From: Spirometra erinaceieuropaei
Lineage: Eukaryota; Platyhelminthes; Cestoda; Diphyllobothriidea; Diphyllobothriidae
DNA: 64,000 nt
Direction of reading: 5' to 3'
NCBI GenBank assembly: GCA_902702965.1
Contig: CACRXP010000227.1
Location: 808,778-872,777, forward strand
A program made the position numbers and the translations under genes. The notes beneath the pieces were generated by a model. It searched no databases. It had not been told where the DNA came from and saw only the letters and a list, made by a program, of their open reading frames with translations. Within the stretch, counting starts at the first letter, position 1, and each line of letters starts with the position of its first letter. This document shows, piece after piece, positions 33,753-44,957 of this stretch.

Positions 33753-34742
33753 AGTGCGTGACCGATCTCATGAAATGTTGGCCAAAATTCTGGAATGCTT
33801 CTCCGATTAGAAAGGATTACTTAAGTGGAGTTGTTATACTGATTATCATGCAGCATAACCCTACAACACTTCGGACTTGCCAGGATGTCGGCTTTTGAAT
33901 GCACTTAGTTTTGACCTCCTGCAAAAACACAACTCGGCAAAAATGACTACTTAAGTAGCACGCATGTTCCTCATTGATTTTAGATGGTCTCATAGATTCA
34001 AATATATTTTACAGAAAGCATGCACAAAAATATGCTTTCCTTTGTTCATTTTGTAGGAAATCACATTGTCTTCATATTTTATGCCCGAAAAAGTGTGCAT
34101 GAAGGTTTTAAAAAGTTTTTAATTATGAGATTTTTAAGACCATGCGATGTCCATGCATGCAAGACCGCACATGTCCGTTTACTAATGATCCTCGTGAAAT
34201 GTACAACACAGTCCGGATCCATTGCAAAATTTCATGAACTCTATGTGGTATCCTCTTGAGGGCATAGAGGAATATATGATTTTCCTTACCCGGAAAGCAT
34301 ACACCTTGTAGGCTGAAATTGCTAAACGCTGATGCAATGGCAGATCAGTCTGAAAATTATTCGGGAATTGGGAAACTTTTTTAAAACCTAAAAACACACT
34401 TTCTTCGGGCATAAAATATAAGGACAATGCGATTTCCTACCGAATGCGCAAAAGAAAGCATGTTTTTGTGCATTTTTTCTGTAAAATATATTTGAATTTA
34501 TGAGACCATCGAAAATAAATAGGAAAAATGCATGTTACTTAAGTAGTCATTTTTTTACCGAGTGTGGTTTCTGCATGAGGTCCAAAAGGCGTGCATTCAA
34601 AATCCGACATCCTGGCGAGTTCGAAATGTTATAGGGTTATGCTGCATGATAATTAGTATAACAACCCCACCTAAGTAATCCTTTCTAATCGGAAACGCAT
34701 TCCCGAATTTTAGCCAACATTTCATGAGATCCGTTACGCACT
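33753..34742. mobile_element. Foldback element (subfamily 2), complete, about 990 bp
   Basis: Two long arms are reverse complements end to end. AGTGCGTGACCGATCTCATG at the left matches CATGAGATCCGTTACGCACT at the right. Inside, GATTATCATGCAGCATAACC pairs with GGTTATGCTGCATGATAATT, CACAAAAATATGC with GCATGTTTTTGTG, and TTTTATGCCCGAAAAAGTGTG with its inverse. No transposase. It interrupts the 3' part of the Ty3/Gypsy remnant. Confidence 0.82.
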
Positions 34743-34744
34743 CT

Positions 34745-35820
34745 GTGTCCTCGGGCAGGTCAGGCGGTTCGTCTGGAACAGCAGCCCTGATCCGATCGAC
34801 GCTGACTACGTCCCTCTTGTCACCGAGATGGATCCGGCAGGTCTTGAGAGCGCGTGAGAGTACCGTGAACGGTCCCTCATATGGTTATTCCAGCGGCTTG
34901 GGCATACGATCACACAGAAAGAAAATACATGAGTGCAGTTCGCCAGGCCTTTATTGACATAAAGCTTGTCGAGACTCTCGTCGGTACCGCCAGAGGTTGG
35001 CGTGATCATTTCGTCCGACAATCGGAGGGGGGTTTCGAAGACCCATTCGGCAATCCAGATCTGACTTCAGTGCAAGGGACAGGTTGTCAGGCCAGTGCAT
35101 GTGGCATGCAGAGCGTTCTCCAGATGGTGGCGAAAATGTCCGACCACGCCGTTGGCTGCGTGGTGGCAAGCTCTCGTCCGAATGTGCGTGCAGCCAATAA
35201 AAGGGAGGAGGGTTTGGAAGAGAGAGTGCCCAATCTGGGCACCTCGATCAGCCGTAATCCTTGATGGGGGAACCGAAAATTGTGACCCAGCTACTTGACG
35301 ACGGTGTCCACCCCCATGTCCGGCAGAAGAATGGCTTCAATCCAGTATGTGTTCCGATGAACGCAGGCAAGAAGGTGAGTGTGGCTATTGGATAGAGGCA
35401 AGAGGCCTACGGTATCCAGAGGAACATGGCTGAACCGTGCGTCGGGACTGGGGAAGGTGCCTGGTGAAGACGTTTTGTGGCGCCACACCCTGTTCCGATG
35501 AAAACTGACACAACCGTGCCCAAGCTTTGACATTCTTGTTCATGCAAAGTCAGGTGGACCTTTCCACGGGGAGCTTTTTGTGAAGCCAGGACCCCAGGGT
35601 GGGAGAGTCCATGAGAAGCTCGGAAAACAGCTCAACGCTTCAAGTCAGCACGATAGGGGGCTGAAAAAGAGTTGAAACGTCAAAAGGGATTGTGCTGGTA
35701 CCGCAAATCTCCATCAGACCGTTGGCCATCTGGGTGAGTTCAACGTCCGAAAGGAAACCAGAGGCAGCGCACTCCTGTTGATAATTTGTCAATGGCCGGC
35801 TTCTGAATACTACTCAGACT
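34745..35820 (-). pseudogene. Ty3/Gypsy integrase region remnant
   Basis: Minus strand from about 35800: QMANGLMEICGTSTIPFDVS, MNKNVKAWARLC, then DARFSHVPLDTVGLLPLSN (integrase core start with aspartate) and HRNTYWIEAILLPD. Next come HHAANGVVGHFRHHLENAL (block with the catalytic E position, here G), FETPLRLSDEMI and YVNKGLANCTHVFSF, then YEGPFTVLSRALK (C-terminal SH3-like end). This is the canonical order for Ty3/Gypsy integrase. Several frameshifts and an apparent deletion after TVVK remove part of the core, so it is inactive. Confidence 0.8.
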
Positions 35821-35892
35821 GGGAAGGACAAATTCAGGTGGCTCAGAGGGAGTCGTCACTTGTCAAAGATGCGATGGTGACTACCTTGAAGG

Positions 35893-35995
35893 TCAATGGT
35901 AGAGGGGCTCTCACCAATCGTTCGTACGGGACTCACTCGTTCCGTTGTGCCTTACGGGCTTTCTCTCTCTCGAGCCCAACCAGCAGCCGCACATG
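35893..35995 (-). mobile_element. SINE 3' fragment
   Basis: Reverse copy of the SINE end: GGCTCTCACCAATCGTTCGTAC, CTCACTCGTTCCGTTGTGCC, CTCTCGAGCCCAACCAGCAG. The tRNA head is absent. It sits between the Gypsy remnant and its candidate LTR. Confidence 0.7.
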
Positions 35996-36062
35996 TGTAA
36001 CCACTTAAAGGTCTCCTACTCAAAGGGGAGGATAACCAAGTGGACAAGCTTGTACTGAGACA

Positions 36063-36245
36063 GAGAGCGTACGGCAGCACTGCAAGCATTTAAAGGTAGA
36101 GGTCTCACCAAGTAAATGTCAGCCGAAATGCATGCACTCGAAGTTAGTCCGTCTGCGACTAATCAGCGAAGAGAGAGAACGATGGGAGTTTCGGTGTCGC
36201 AGGCCGGAGGCTGAGTCACGCGTATTAGGCGGATCGAAGGCTACA
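36063..36245. repeat. Direct repeat flanking the Ty3/Gypsy remnant, right
   Basis: Partner of 33190-33400 (see there). For an antisense element this would be the 5' LTR side. Identity is modest and no TG/CA ends or 5-bp duplication were fixed. Confidence 0.5.
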
Positions 36246-36449
36246 TGGGTTAGCGGCTGTGCAGCCTTTCTCCCCTGAACCGTACACATAGGTGATCACG
36301 CTGTCCAAGTAGAGGCTTCACCTTGTGTAGTGTCTGGGATGGAGGTCTGCTGCGCGATCCCGATCACAGACCCATGCCCCTATCAGATCCCGTCATGTAG
36401 TTGCGGCTAAGGACTAAGATCTTACCCAAAGGCCCAACATTAAGCATCC

Positions 36450-36565
36450 AGGTAGGAGGTTATTGTGCTTGTTGGCCGGGAGAACTACAACTCAAGTAGC
36501 TGGCGACTCGAGCGGTTGCCACCTCCCACGAGGATTTCAGCCTGGAGCCCCGGTGCTTACTTCAG
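36450..36565 (-). mobile_element. PLE group A endonuclease-end fragment
   Basis: TTATTGTGCTTGTTGGCC, then CTCGAGCGGTTGCCACCTCC and GAGGATTTCAGCCTGG parallel the reverse-strand PLE-A stretches at 49180-49285 and 49547-49600. A short decayed piece. Confidence 0.55.
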
Positions 36566-36723
36566 CCATCACGTCTCATCTTCTTAACTGCCTTCTACGA
36601 CAGACATTCTCACATGCATCGACAATTAACTGGAGTGCACGAAGGACTGAAATCTGTTCACTCCAGGGACAGCAAACGAGATCTACCAGTAGCCGGTCGT
36701 AAACTCTGTCTATATAATGAAAG

Positions 36724-36889
36724 GGGGCGCTCACTGATCGTTCTTACGGAACTCACTCGTTCCGTTGTGCCTTACGGGCCTTCTCTCAAGGCCAAGCAGC
36801 AGCCGCACAGCGGAGCATGATACAGGCAGAATGGCATTACCGACAAACACAAGGGAGACTGAAATGGCCATTTCTGGCTTATTAGCCGT
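36724..36889 (-). mobile_element. SINE copy, reverse, headless
   Basis: Runs from the 3' end (GGGGGCGCTCACTGATCG, GAACTCACTCGTTCCGTTGTG) through GACAAACACAAGGGAGAC to TTATTAGCCGTCG. There it joins directly to a forward copy lacking its first bases, giving a tail-to-head inversion. Confidence 0.72.
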
Positions 36890-37050
36890 CGTGGTTAGAG
36901 GCGTGGACTTCTAACTAATAGGTCGCGAGTTCGAGCCTCGAGTGTTCCAAGCTTCGGTTGGGTACGACTGGCTGACGACGGCCAATAAGCCTGAAATGAC
37001 CATCCCAGTCTTTCTTGTCTTTGTCTGTAATAACATACTGTCTGTCTATA
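36890..37050 (+). mobile_element. SINE copy, forward
   Basis: Starts inside the A box (TGGTTAGAGGCGTGGACTTC), followed by GTCGCGAGTTCGAGCCTCG, CTGGCTGACGACGGCCAATAAG and TCTTTCTTGTCTTTGTC. The region 37051-37260 that follows is unassigned. Confidence 0.72.
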
Positions 37051-37259
37051 TAACTGCGAACTCGTACTGGTGATAAACGTTCCATGCTCTCGCATCGGCA
37101 AACGGATTTTCAGGTTTCAGTAAAACTCCGAATGTCGCGGTTCGAGCACAGAAATCTCATTTGTTTTTGTCAAAATCCATAGTGGTCTTATTTAAAAAAA
37201 TGCGTCCTACAAAACTGGCACAGCTCAGTCAATTTATCTGCGTCAAAGGTGGACGGTGT

Positions 37260-37800
37260 ACGTTCAGCCTTCTACTAGCAAAGGCACGGGCCAATGATGA
37301 GGCCTAGCAACCAACAAACATGTGTTCGTGGTTGCTGTCAGAAGTTCGCGGACCGCACAGGACTTATAAATGCGTGCGGCTAGTCCGCCATTGTAGGTCG
37401 CTTCGCGTCCGTTTGTAGTGCGCTGGTTGGTCTCAGCACACCGGAGCTCACACCCCACCTCCCATCCCTTCATCATCACCGCCTTGAGGCCAGCAGCGAC
37501 AGAGTGAGCGCCAAATTCCCCACAGGTAAAGGTCCTCCTTCATTGCAAGCCGTGACTCACAGTGACGAGCGGGGCTTCGACAAATAGGGCGCTGAGGGGA
37601 TATCTGCCGGTGCGCTGGTACAGCCAGTGGTAACAGCATGCCAACCAAGTGTAATTCACTGGTTGAGTGATCATCACGCTCTCATGGTCTCTCTGCGGCA
37701 GGATCCCAGACGCCGTCGCGGCCGCCGCCGCCACCGCCGCCGCGTTATTGTTTCAACCAGAACGATGTCTGATCGTCACAGACAGATTATAAGCCGCTGA
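37260..37800. other. GC-rich island with TATA-like and splice-donor-like sequences
   Basis: Contains TTATAAATGCGTGCGG near 37363, CCCCACAGGTAAAGG near 37519 and a (GCC)n run at 37719-37744. It resembles a promoter or LTR leader in composition, but no neighbouring gene or terminal repeats support this. Not assigned. 37801-38849 shows nothing recognisable. Confidence 0.3.
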
Positions 37801-38996
37801 AAGAGTTAAGGTGATAGTCCACACACAAAATTGACCTTTCGACTGGTTAAATGATTCCTGCGTTGTTCCGGAGGGACTTGGACGCACTCTCCATCAGGGG
37901 GAGACCAGAAAGCGGCGAGAAAAGTTAACGACCTAACCTCGAATGACGGGTGGCCTTTTAATAGCCTGCACAAGAAGAAAGTAGCACTATTTGGTGGCTG
38001 GAATGGCACTTGAGAACCATGATGTGTTCAGTCGTGAAAGAAGTCATACAGTTAGCTAACTTTTTATTCTGCCGCAAAAAAAAGAAATATTGCCATGGAA
38101 TGTAAGTTAATATTAGCGAGTTCTAGTTAGAGTCGAGAGCCGGTTTTCGGGTATTTTCGAAGGGACCGCGCCCTGCAAAATTCAATACCCTAAAGAGCTC
38201 GTTTTTTAGTTGAGAAAGCAGGGTGTAAGAATGCAGGTGTTTCAGCTTTCGTGACGGATTTCTCAGAAGAGCATATCTCCCTATCAACACCGACTTTTTT
38301 TGCAATGGTGGGGACAAACGTCTTCGCATCATACGATTAAGACGCAGCCCATAATAGTCCCCGAGGTCATCAGAGTTTTGTTGGGGGGTAATAAACTGTC
38401 AAAGTATCAGGCCTCAACGGCAAGTGGCTATTCGTCTGAAGCTGCGTGAAGAAGGCTAAGACCTTACCATAATTATGGTTTGCAATAAAGAGTTAATGGC
38501 TCCAGAATATAAATAAATCAGGGGGTAACTATTTGCGATGAAGTGCAAAGTTAGGCAGTCTGTAAGCGTAGGTAACCCATTGGAAGTCGGAATATCGACC
38601 TAGAGCTGTAGAAAATCGCGGTTACGATAAGTTGAAAGCCCTCAGGCAAAACAAATATTCGGTCAAGCACAACAACAGCGCTCAAAATTACACACTTAAC
38701 CAAGGGCTCATACATACAGTAACCTCTCGCTAACTTCCGCCTCGACTTTTGCGGTCCCACCTTATTGAAGATAGCGTGCGTACATATCTAACTATGCATT
38801 TGAGAACGGGTATCCAAAAAAATTCAATTGGAAATAGGTAAGATTCTTTAGGAACAAAATAACCTTTATTGCGTAAATTTTCGAAACTCGGTCCACAGCT
38901 CGTCGTCAGACTTCGGTTTATGTACCAAAACAGATAACTATTTGACCGTGTCGAACAAGTGATTCTATGGTTGGCCGAAGCCTGCGCTAATGCGCG

Positions 38997-39420
38997 TCAG
39001 TGGTCACCCCCACGGCATTGGCTGCGCTTGCTTCCATTTGTCCTTGAGAAATTTGTAAGTGCCATCTGAATCGATTCGCTGATTGATGCATGCCTCATCC
39101 AAGGGCATTGCTTCCAGGAATTCGCGGCCTCTCCTTTTCGGGCAGGCGCCAACAATGCGAGTGTTCTCCCATGCAAACTTGTGTCCAGTGTGTGCATAGC
39201 CACCTGAGGTAGATGATCTCGTCTCTTTATCGCTAACGGATGTTGATGTATGCGGGTTGAGGCAAATTTTTCATCCTGGCCACAATAGACGGCATCACAG
39301 CTGGCACATGGGATCATGTAAAAAAACACCTTTTCTCTCGAGATAGTCAACCCTGTCCTTATAATGTACAAGCTGTGTACGCAAGATTGTTGCAGGTTGG
39401 TGTGCAAATTGTGTCTGATG
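38997..39420 (-). pseudogene. PLE group B GIY-YIG endonuclease
   Basis: Minus strand reads YMIPCASCDAVYCGQDEKFA, STRIHQHPLAIKRRDHLPQV and AMHTLDTS, then a diverged tail to the stop at 38997. The CxxC..YCGQ..K.ASTRIH.HPLAI layout is the PLE nuclease with CxxC, the tyrosine motif and the arginine. The usual HEH is HQH. The tail departs from the family (HGRTLALLAP where sister copies read HKFAWDKTRI), indicating a frameshift, probably near 39160. Confidence 0.82.
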
Positions 39421-39713
39421 TTTTTTCAGTTGTCTTTCGGCGAGCTCATATACCTTTTTCACGTATGGAAGGGTCCATCAGGTGAATGTTTCTGGTGCCT
39501 GGGTGACCGTAGGTTTAAAAACCCTTTTTTTGATCTTATGCTTCATACAATGACGTACAAGGTCGCGAGGGTACCCGCTGTGGGAAAATGATTTGACGAG
39601 GTACTTCATTTCTGCTTGATAACTTTCTTCAACAGAGCAGTGTATTTTAGCTAGGTTTAGCAGGCTGCAGACGGCACTCCTCTTGCGAGGGACGGGATGG
39701 TTGCACTCAAAAT

Positions 39714-40230
39714 TTAGGATGACATCTGAGTATGTTTATTTGCGATAAATTGAAGTGTGAGAGGATCCAGCAGTTTTTCGGCATACGAGGACATCCAGAA
39801 ATGGTAGTTGTCCATCAACCTTTGTTTCGAAAGTGGATTTGAGTCCTGGAAATGTGGAGTTAAGAGTCGTGTGGAGCAGATCCAATCGTTTTTTTTGATG
39901 GCGACAAATGGGTCATCAACATAGCTCAGCCATAGTTTTGGGTTAGTTTCAGGCAGAGCTATGGATTCCGGTTTCTGCATTATGGCTTCTGCTAGAAAGC
40001 CAGATATAGGCGAACCCATAGGAGCACCTTTCAGTTACCGATAATATCGTTTGGCGAAAGAAAAGTTGGCTTCTGGATAAATATCAAGTAGTTGGAGTAG
40101 AGCGTCGGCAGGTACATCAGTGGTGTAGGCCTGAAGGAGTTCTTCGGTGAAGCGTCTCGCTAAATTTAATGGAATCGTGCATAAGAGGGAGAATACATTA
40201 AATGAAACAATATATATCTCACATTTTTCG
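39714..40230 (-). pseudogene. PLE group B reverse transcriptase fragment
   Basis: Minus strand: FNVFSLLCTIPLNLARRFTE, FSFAKRYYR, stop, LKGAPMGSPISGFLAEAIM (motif B) and WLSYVDDPFVAIKKND (catalytic YVDD), then DNYHFWMSSYAEKL. One in-frame stop lies before LKGAPMGSP. The N-terminal part is missing. The motifs place it with PLE RTs. Confidence 0.84.
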
Positions 40231-40629
40231 CTGGTTCGCAGATTTCTGCGGAAAATGGGCTTTCGTTTTCTGGTTAATGCCTCCTCATCTGGTTTTCCCA
40301 GTTTATTTTATTCGCATTGATGGATGACTGAGAAGCCACTCAATCATAACATGCGGACTTTTACTTTTCGGGAGGGATTCCGGATAACTCAGCCACGCTA
40401 TCGGGAGACGATCACTGTATATCAATTTCCCCTTAGCAGTCATTCATGGAAGAAGCATGTTTGCCATATGCGTGAAGACCATCCGCACGTTTCGAAAATT
40501 AATCACCGTAGTAAGCGGAGCCGCTTATGCACTAACTAACGCTTTTGCGATATTCCACCAATGCCAGTGTCACATTCACGCTTACTAATTTCTTTTTAGT
40601 AACCAGACTATAATCCAAAGCTTCATATA

Positions 40630-41579
40630 CGGTAAGTGGGATAACTCACGAAATTTCAACAGTGATTCCGAAATGCGTTTTCGTTTTGAAAAGACTAATA
40701 AGTAGGGTGGTAAAACCAATCATCGTGAAGCATATTTCTATAATAACTCATTTACCCCAGGACGCCGGTTTTCAAACAAACTTCTTTCCGGCTGAATGAA
40801 AAAACTACTTTGCAAAAAGGACTACTTCAGTAGCATGCATTTTTAATTCCTTGTCGATGCCCTTAATGATCCAATTAGGTTTCATGGAAAACACGCATGA
40901 AAATATTTATTGCTTTGCTCATTCAGTAGAAAACTACGTCTTATTTCAATTTTACACACGAAGAAAGGGTATAATTTGGTTTTATAAAACTGTTCCAATT
41001 CCCGAATAATTTTGAGCCCGACTTGCCGCTACACTTGGAGTTAGGGTTCTCAAAAGGCAAGCCGTATTTTTTGCGTACCGAATACCACACATTCCTCTGC
41101 GGTTCATAAAATTACTCAGTGGATTTGAGCCACATTGATAAATGCAGACACATGGCGTTTTTTGAAGGTTCATTTCACCGTATAAAGAAATCTCACGATT
41201 AGAAACTTTTTAAACCCGAATTATACCCTTCCTTCAAGGGTAAAATTGAAGGAAGACGCAAATTTCTACTGAATGAGCAAATGAATGAATATTTCCATGC
41301 ATGTTTTCCATGAAATATAATTGGATCTTTAAGGACATCGATAATTAGTGAAAAAATGCATGCAACATAAGTAATCCTTTTTTATGGAGTATAAATTTTG
41401 CATTCAGTCGGAAAGAAGTTCATTCGAAATCCGGCGTCCTGGGTTAACTGAATTATTATAGAATTATACTGGACGATAATTAGTTTTACAACCCTACTTA
41501 ACTAGTCTTTTCGAAACGAAAACGCATTTCGGAAGTTCTGTTGAGATTTCATCAGTTAGCCACTTACTGTAGGTCCAGC
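40630..41579. mobile_element. Foldback element (subfamily 1), complete, about 950 bp, TA flanks
   Basis: Left end CGGTAAGTGGGATAACTCAC and right end ATCAGTTAGCCACTTACTG are near reverse complements, flanked by TA at 40628-40629 and 41580-41581. The arms pair over most of the length (CGAAATGCGTTTTCGTTTTG with CGAAACGAAAACGCATTTCG, GACTACTTCAGTAGCATGCAT with its inverse near 41360). No reading frame of note. Likely moved in trans by a Tc1/mariner-type enzyme. Confidence 0.82.
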
Positions 41580-41582
41580 AGC

Positions 41583-41880
41583 ACGAATGTCATTGCCGAC
41601 GATGACCAGCGTGTGCTCCCCAGCAGGGTGAGATCAGGGACGACGACTTGTTCGTGCAGCGACCTATAGGCTTATGCTGCAACAACCGCACTCCCTCCCC
41701 TCCCCTAGCTGGGCACGGTGTCATGACCAAGTCAAGAAGACCGGAAGTGGGAGAGGGCGCAGGCCGCTGGCACAGTCGGATCCACCCTAGGCGTGCCGCC
41801 ACACGCACTTCGGATATCACGGATTGGGATTGCCATGGAGACCACATTGTGAAGAAGCCATTGCAGCCTGAATCTCAGTT
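41583..41880 (+). repeat. Dispersed repeat D
   Basis: Shares CTCCCTCCCCTCCCC, GTCAAGAAGACC.GAAGTGG, GAGAGGGCGCAGG.CGCTGGCAC and CGTGCCGCCACA with 59836-60060 and, inverted, 11690-11840. At both 41.58 and 59.84 kb it directly follows the right end of a foldback. Unidentified. Confidence 0.6.
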
Positions 41881-42064
41881 CACCTGACCGCCACTACAAA
41901 CAAACACACACTGAGTTGACTGTGAGGTCTGAGTGTCATCGTCAGCTGGCAACCTTTTTAGTCACGACGCGTAGCACACCGAAGTAATTTCAGATCGAAA
42001 TCACAAGTGCAGCATAGTAGACGCCTGAAGAAGGAAGTGGGGTCTCATTTACACATACAGGTAG

Positions 42065-42235
42065 CCTAACCTTGCCGAAAAAGGCAAGGGAGACTAGAAT
42101 GACCATTTGTGGTTTATTAGTCATCGTCAATCAGCCATGCCCAACCCCGTAGTGTGCAACCGCTGAGGCTTGATCTGGAGAACTGTTGGTTATAAGCTCA
42201 ACACCCTAACCACTGAACTGCGGGCGTGTCCTACT
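42065..42235 (-). mobile_element. SINE copy, reverse, diverged
   Basis: GGCAAGGGAGACTAGAATGACC, TTTATTAGTCATCGTCAATCAGCC, GCTCAACACCCTAACCACTG and AACTGCGGGCG follow the SINE consensus in reverse. The B-box area is degraded. Confidence 0.65.
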
Positions 42236-42279
42236 TCATATATACAAGTATATTTAAAGGCAAATACGTTCTTTGGGAA

Positions 42280-43160
42280 AAGGAGAAAACTTTCTTGAGT
42301 AAATTTTCGACGTCGGTTCTCCGTGTCGTCGTCAGACTCGAGTAAATGTGCAGAAAACAATTAACATTTTAAACATGCTACAAGATCAATACTCGTTTGA
42401 TGCTTCACGCAGTAAGCGGCCGTCGTATGCGCCAGTCCGCATTGACCGGCTTTCGTCTCTTTGAATTTTCCCTGAGATTCTTGTACGTGACATCTAAGTC
42501 GATATGCCTGTTGATGCATGACTCATCGGAGTGCATGGCTTCAAGAAACTATCGGCCTTTTTTAGACGGGCAAACTCCGACGATTCGAGTTTTTTCCCAT
42601 GCGAAAGTGTGCCTAGTATCAAGAGTGTGCATGGCCATTTGAGACAAGTGGTCTCGCCTCTTAACTGCCAGTTGATGTTCATGGATGCGTGTAGAGGCAA
42701 ATTTTCAGTTTGGCCACAATATACGGGATCACAGGCATGACATGAAATCTTATAGACGACTTCCTTTTTATCGAGATAGCCAACCCTATCCTTAGGGTGT
42801 ACAAGATGGGTGCGTAAAGTAGTAGTCGGCTTGTGCGCCACTTTTATCTGGTGTTTCCTCAAGTGTCTTTCAACAAGTTTAGACATATTCCTGATGTAAA
42901 GAAGGATACGCCAAGTGTTTGCTTGGGGCGTTTGATTGGAATTATCTAGTTCCTTTGTTTTTATCTCTTGTTGTCTCATGCATCGACGTACGAAATCTCT
43001 AGGGTAACCGTTCTGGGAAAATAATTCAAACAGGTGGTTTATTTCAACATGGCAGCTTTCTTCATCAGAGCAATATGCTTTTGCACGATGTATCAAACTT
43101 TTCAGTCTTCCGCTTGTGAGAGATTAGGGTGTTGTTCTCATAGTGCTCACATTACACACG
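42280..43160 (-). mobile_element. PLE group B remnant (copy 2), 5'-truncated
   Basis: Minus strand from about 43155: end of the RT thumb, linker, GIY-YIG nuclease, untranslated end, and the group B terminal motif (CTGACGACGAC ... CGACGTCGAAAATTTAC) at about 42305-42345. It abuts the forward group D element at 43206 without recognisable target duplication. Confidence 0.8.
42494..43096 (-). pseudogene. PLE group B linker and GIY-YIG endonuclease
   Basis: A 200-codon open frame. It begins with the RT tail (HRAKAYCSDEESCHVEINHL, LFSQNGYPRDFVRRCMRQQE), then the linker KVAHKPTTTLRTHLVHPKDR and GYLDKKEVVYKISCHACDPV, and the nuclease YCGQT. After YCGQTENLPLHAS the reading shifts, so the arginine/HEH part and the WEKTRI block are out of frame. 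CHAC corresponds to the CxxC found in sister copies. No start codon context is meaningful here, because the upstream RT is missing. Confidence 0.82.
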
Positions 43161-43224
43161 TCCGTTTACCGCAACGAAGCATACGAGGAAATAATTCTGT
43201 AGCATGAGTTTAAAAAATGCGTAA

Positions 43225-43980
43225 ACAGTATAAACAAGACGATCGGCAAGCTGAGGAAGGCGGGCGCTCTTAGTTGAAGAGAAGCACTGGCCGCAAAAGC
43301 CAGTGATGTCGCAATGGCGCGCTTCTACGGCCTATCAAAGGTCCACAAGCAGGGGGTGCAGTTACGCCCCATCGTCTCCTTGCGTGATACCCTAACATTT
43401 CGACTGTCAAAGTGGTTGTACCAGCGATGTTATTTCCTTACCAAGGATTCAAAGTGGACAGTGAAGTCGGCTGAGGTGTTTTTGGCGCGCATCAAACGTC
43501 TCTAAGTAGAGGCAGATGAGGTGACGGTGTCGTTTGACGTGATCACATTATTCACCTCAATCCCACCCGCGCTGACTATCGACACTATTGACGGCTTTCT
43601 CCGGGAAAAGTATGAGGAGAACGATCAACAGCTCAAACGAGTTCACATCATCGAGCTCCTAGAATTATGTCTTAAGACATTCTCTACATTCAAGGGACAG
43701 GTCTACGAGCAAAAGAAGGGGACACCGATGGGCTCGCCTCTGTCTAGATTAATTGTCGAAGCGGTTTTGCAGAGGCTCGAGCGGCTGGTCTTCAGCTCGT
43801 ACCCCCCGAAGTTTTGGTCCAGGTACGTCGATGACACTTTCGTCGTCATCAAAAGGAGTTGTGTAAGACTTTCAAGACATTGTTGAATTTAATCTTTCCC
43901 GACATCCAGTTTACTACGGAATAAGAGCTCAACAATCAGTTGGTCTTCCTTGACATACAAGTAACAAAGCTGGAAGACGG
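43225..43980 (+). pseudogene. PLE group D reverse transcriptase
   Basis: One frame carries REALAAKASDVAMARFYGLS, KVHKQGVQLRPIVSLRDT (RT motif 1-2 region), then a TAA at 43503. It resumes as VSFDVITLFTSIPPALTIDT (motif A), VYEQKKGTPMGSPLSRLIVE (motif B) and WSRYVDDTFVVIKR (YVDD), then stops at 43886 after a frameshift. LVFLDIQVTKLEDGK follows in another frame near 43940. Catalytic aspartates are all present. Only stops and frame breaks disable it. Confidence 0.87.
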
Positions 43981-44146
43981 GAAGATAAGGACAACAGTTT
44001 AATGTAAGGTAACTAACACCAGACGAACCCTCCACTTCGGAAGCAACCACCCCGCTGGCCACAAACGCAGTTGTGTCAAGACCCTCTTCCAGCGCGTTAA
44101 AACACACTGCAGCGACGAAAATGGGAGAAAGGAGAAGATTAAGTAC

Positions 44147-44957
44147 TTGCACGCCCTATTTAAAGCCAACGGTTATCCCAAGTCTTCCATACGCAAGTGC
44201 CTTAGAAAGCCCCACCCTGAGCGGTATAGCGGAGAAAACCCGAAATTTTGGCCCGCAATCCCTTATGTAAAAAACGTATCAGAGGCGACGGCAAAAATCT
44301 TGAAGCCTTTCGGGATCAGAGTGGCTCATAGGCCAGAGTCAACAATCAGACGGCACATAGGGAGGCCAAAAGACCCGCTACCGGTGACCGAACAATCAGC
44401 GGTGGTCTACAGAATACCATGTCAAGACTGATGCGTTGTATGTTGGTGAAACGGGCAAACGTCTTGGCACAAGATTGCATGAACACCAGCTTGCAATCAA
44501 CCGCAAGAACAAGCTGTCTATGGTTTATGGCCACGTCAAACAACAGAAGCACAATTTCGCCTTTGAAAAAGCAAGGATAATCGGCCGAGCCAATGATAAG
44601 TTGGCCAGACTGATACTTGAAAGTTGGTCCTCGACTGGCACACTCAACAGAGCCATAGATCTGCATCGCGCCTACCAGGCGCCACGAACAAGGCTCGAGC
44701 CAATGCGGACAAGGCCATCAGGACAGTCGAGCAAAGCCACGCGTGGCCGACAGCCGATGCCAGCGGAAAATAGGAGAGAAGCCGACCGGAGGTCATGTGA
44801 CCAGCATGAGACGCCACCTCACCGTGACGTCCACGAGGCTGAGATCAACCCATATGAGCCCCAACAACGGATCAGTCCGTTGAGTGACGAGGGGGGGGGG
44901 CCGACAAGCGTGTTGGCTCGCCAACAATTACGACGGCCACAAAGGGGTCAAAAGTAA
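44147..44957 (+). pseudogene. PLE group D linker and GIY-YIG endonuclease
   Basis: 44147-44431 holds HALFKANGYPKSSIRKCLRK, RVAHRPESTIRRHIGRPKDP and AVVYRIPCQD, then the frame shifts. 44436-44957 continues MYVGETGKRLGTRLHEHQLA, NFAFEKARIIGRANDKLARL and ESWSSTGTLNRAIDLH. The YVGETGK..GTR.HEH pattern and the FEKARI block give a complete GIY-YIG domain with arginine and glutamate. The C-terminal 90 residues are polar and proline-rich. Confidence 0.86.

Larger units (their letters stand above)
38850..40250 (-). mobile_element. PLE group B remnant (copy 1)
   Basis: Minus-strand order: RT from motif A (FNVFSLLCTIPLNLARR near 40190) to YVDD, linker, GIY-YIG nuclease, then the group B terminal sequence (TCTGACGACGAG ... 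GTTTCGAAAATTTACG) at 38860-38925. The N-terminal RT is absent. Several stops and frameshifts. Related copies at 42280-43160 and 44985-46445. Confidence 0.8.

Noticed and set aside
33425..33771. Proline/serine-rich minus-strand frames as a gene
   Set aside because: Low-complexity purine/pyrimidine-biased DNA gives open frames on both strands; no conserved motif.
38860..38925. Group B PLE end as a true hammerhead ribozyme
   Set aside because: CTGACGA is present, but stem II cannot close while keeping GAAA in place in any of the three copies.
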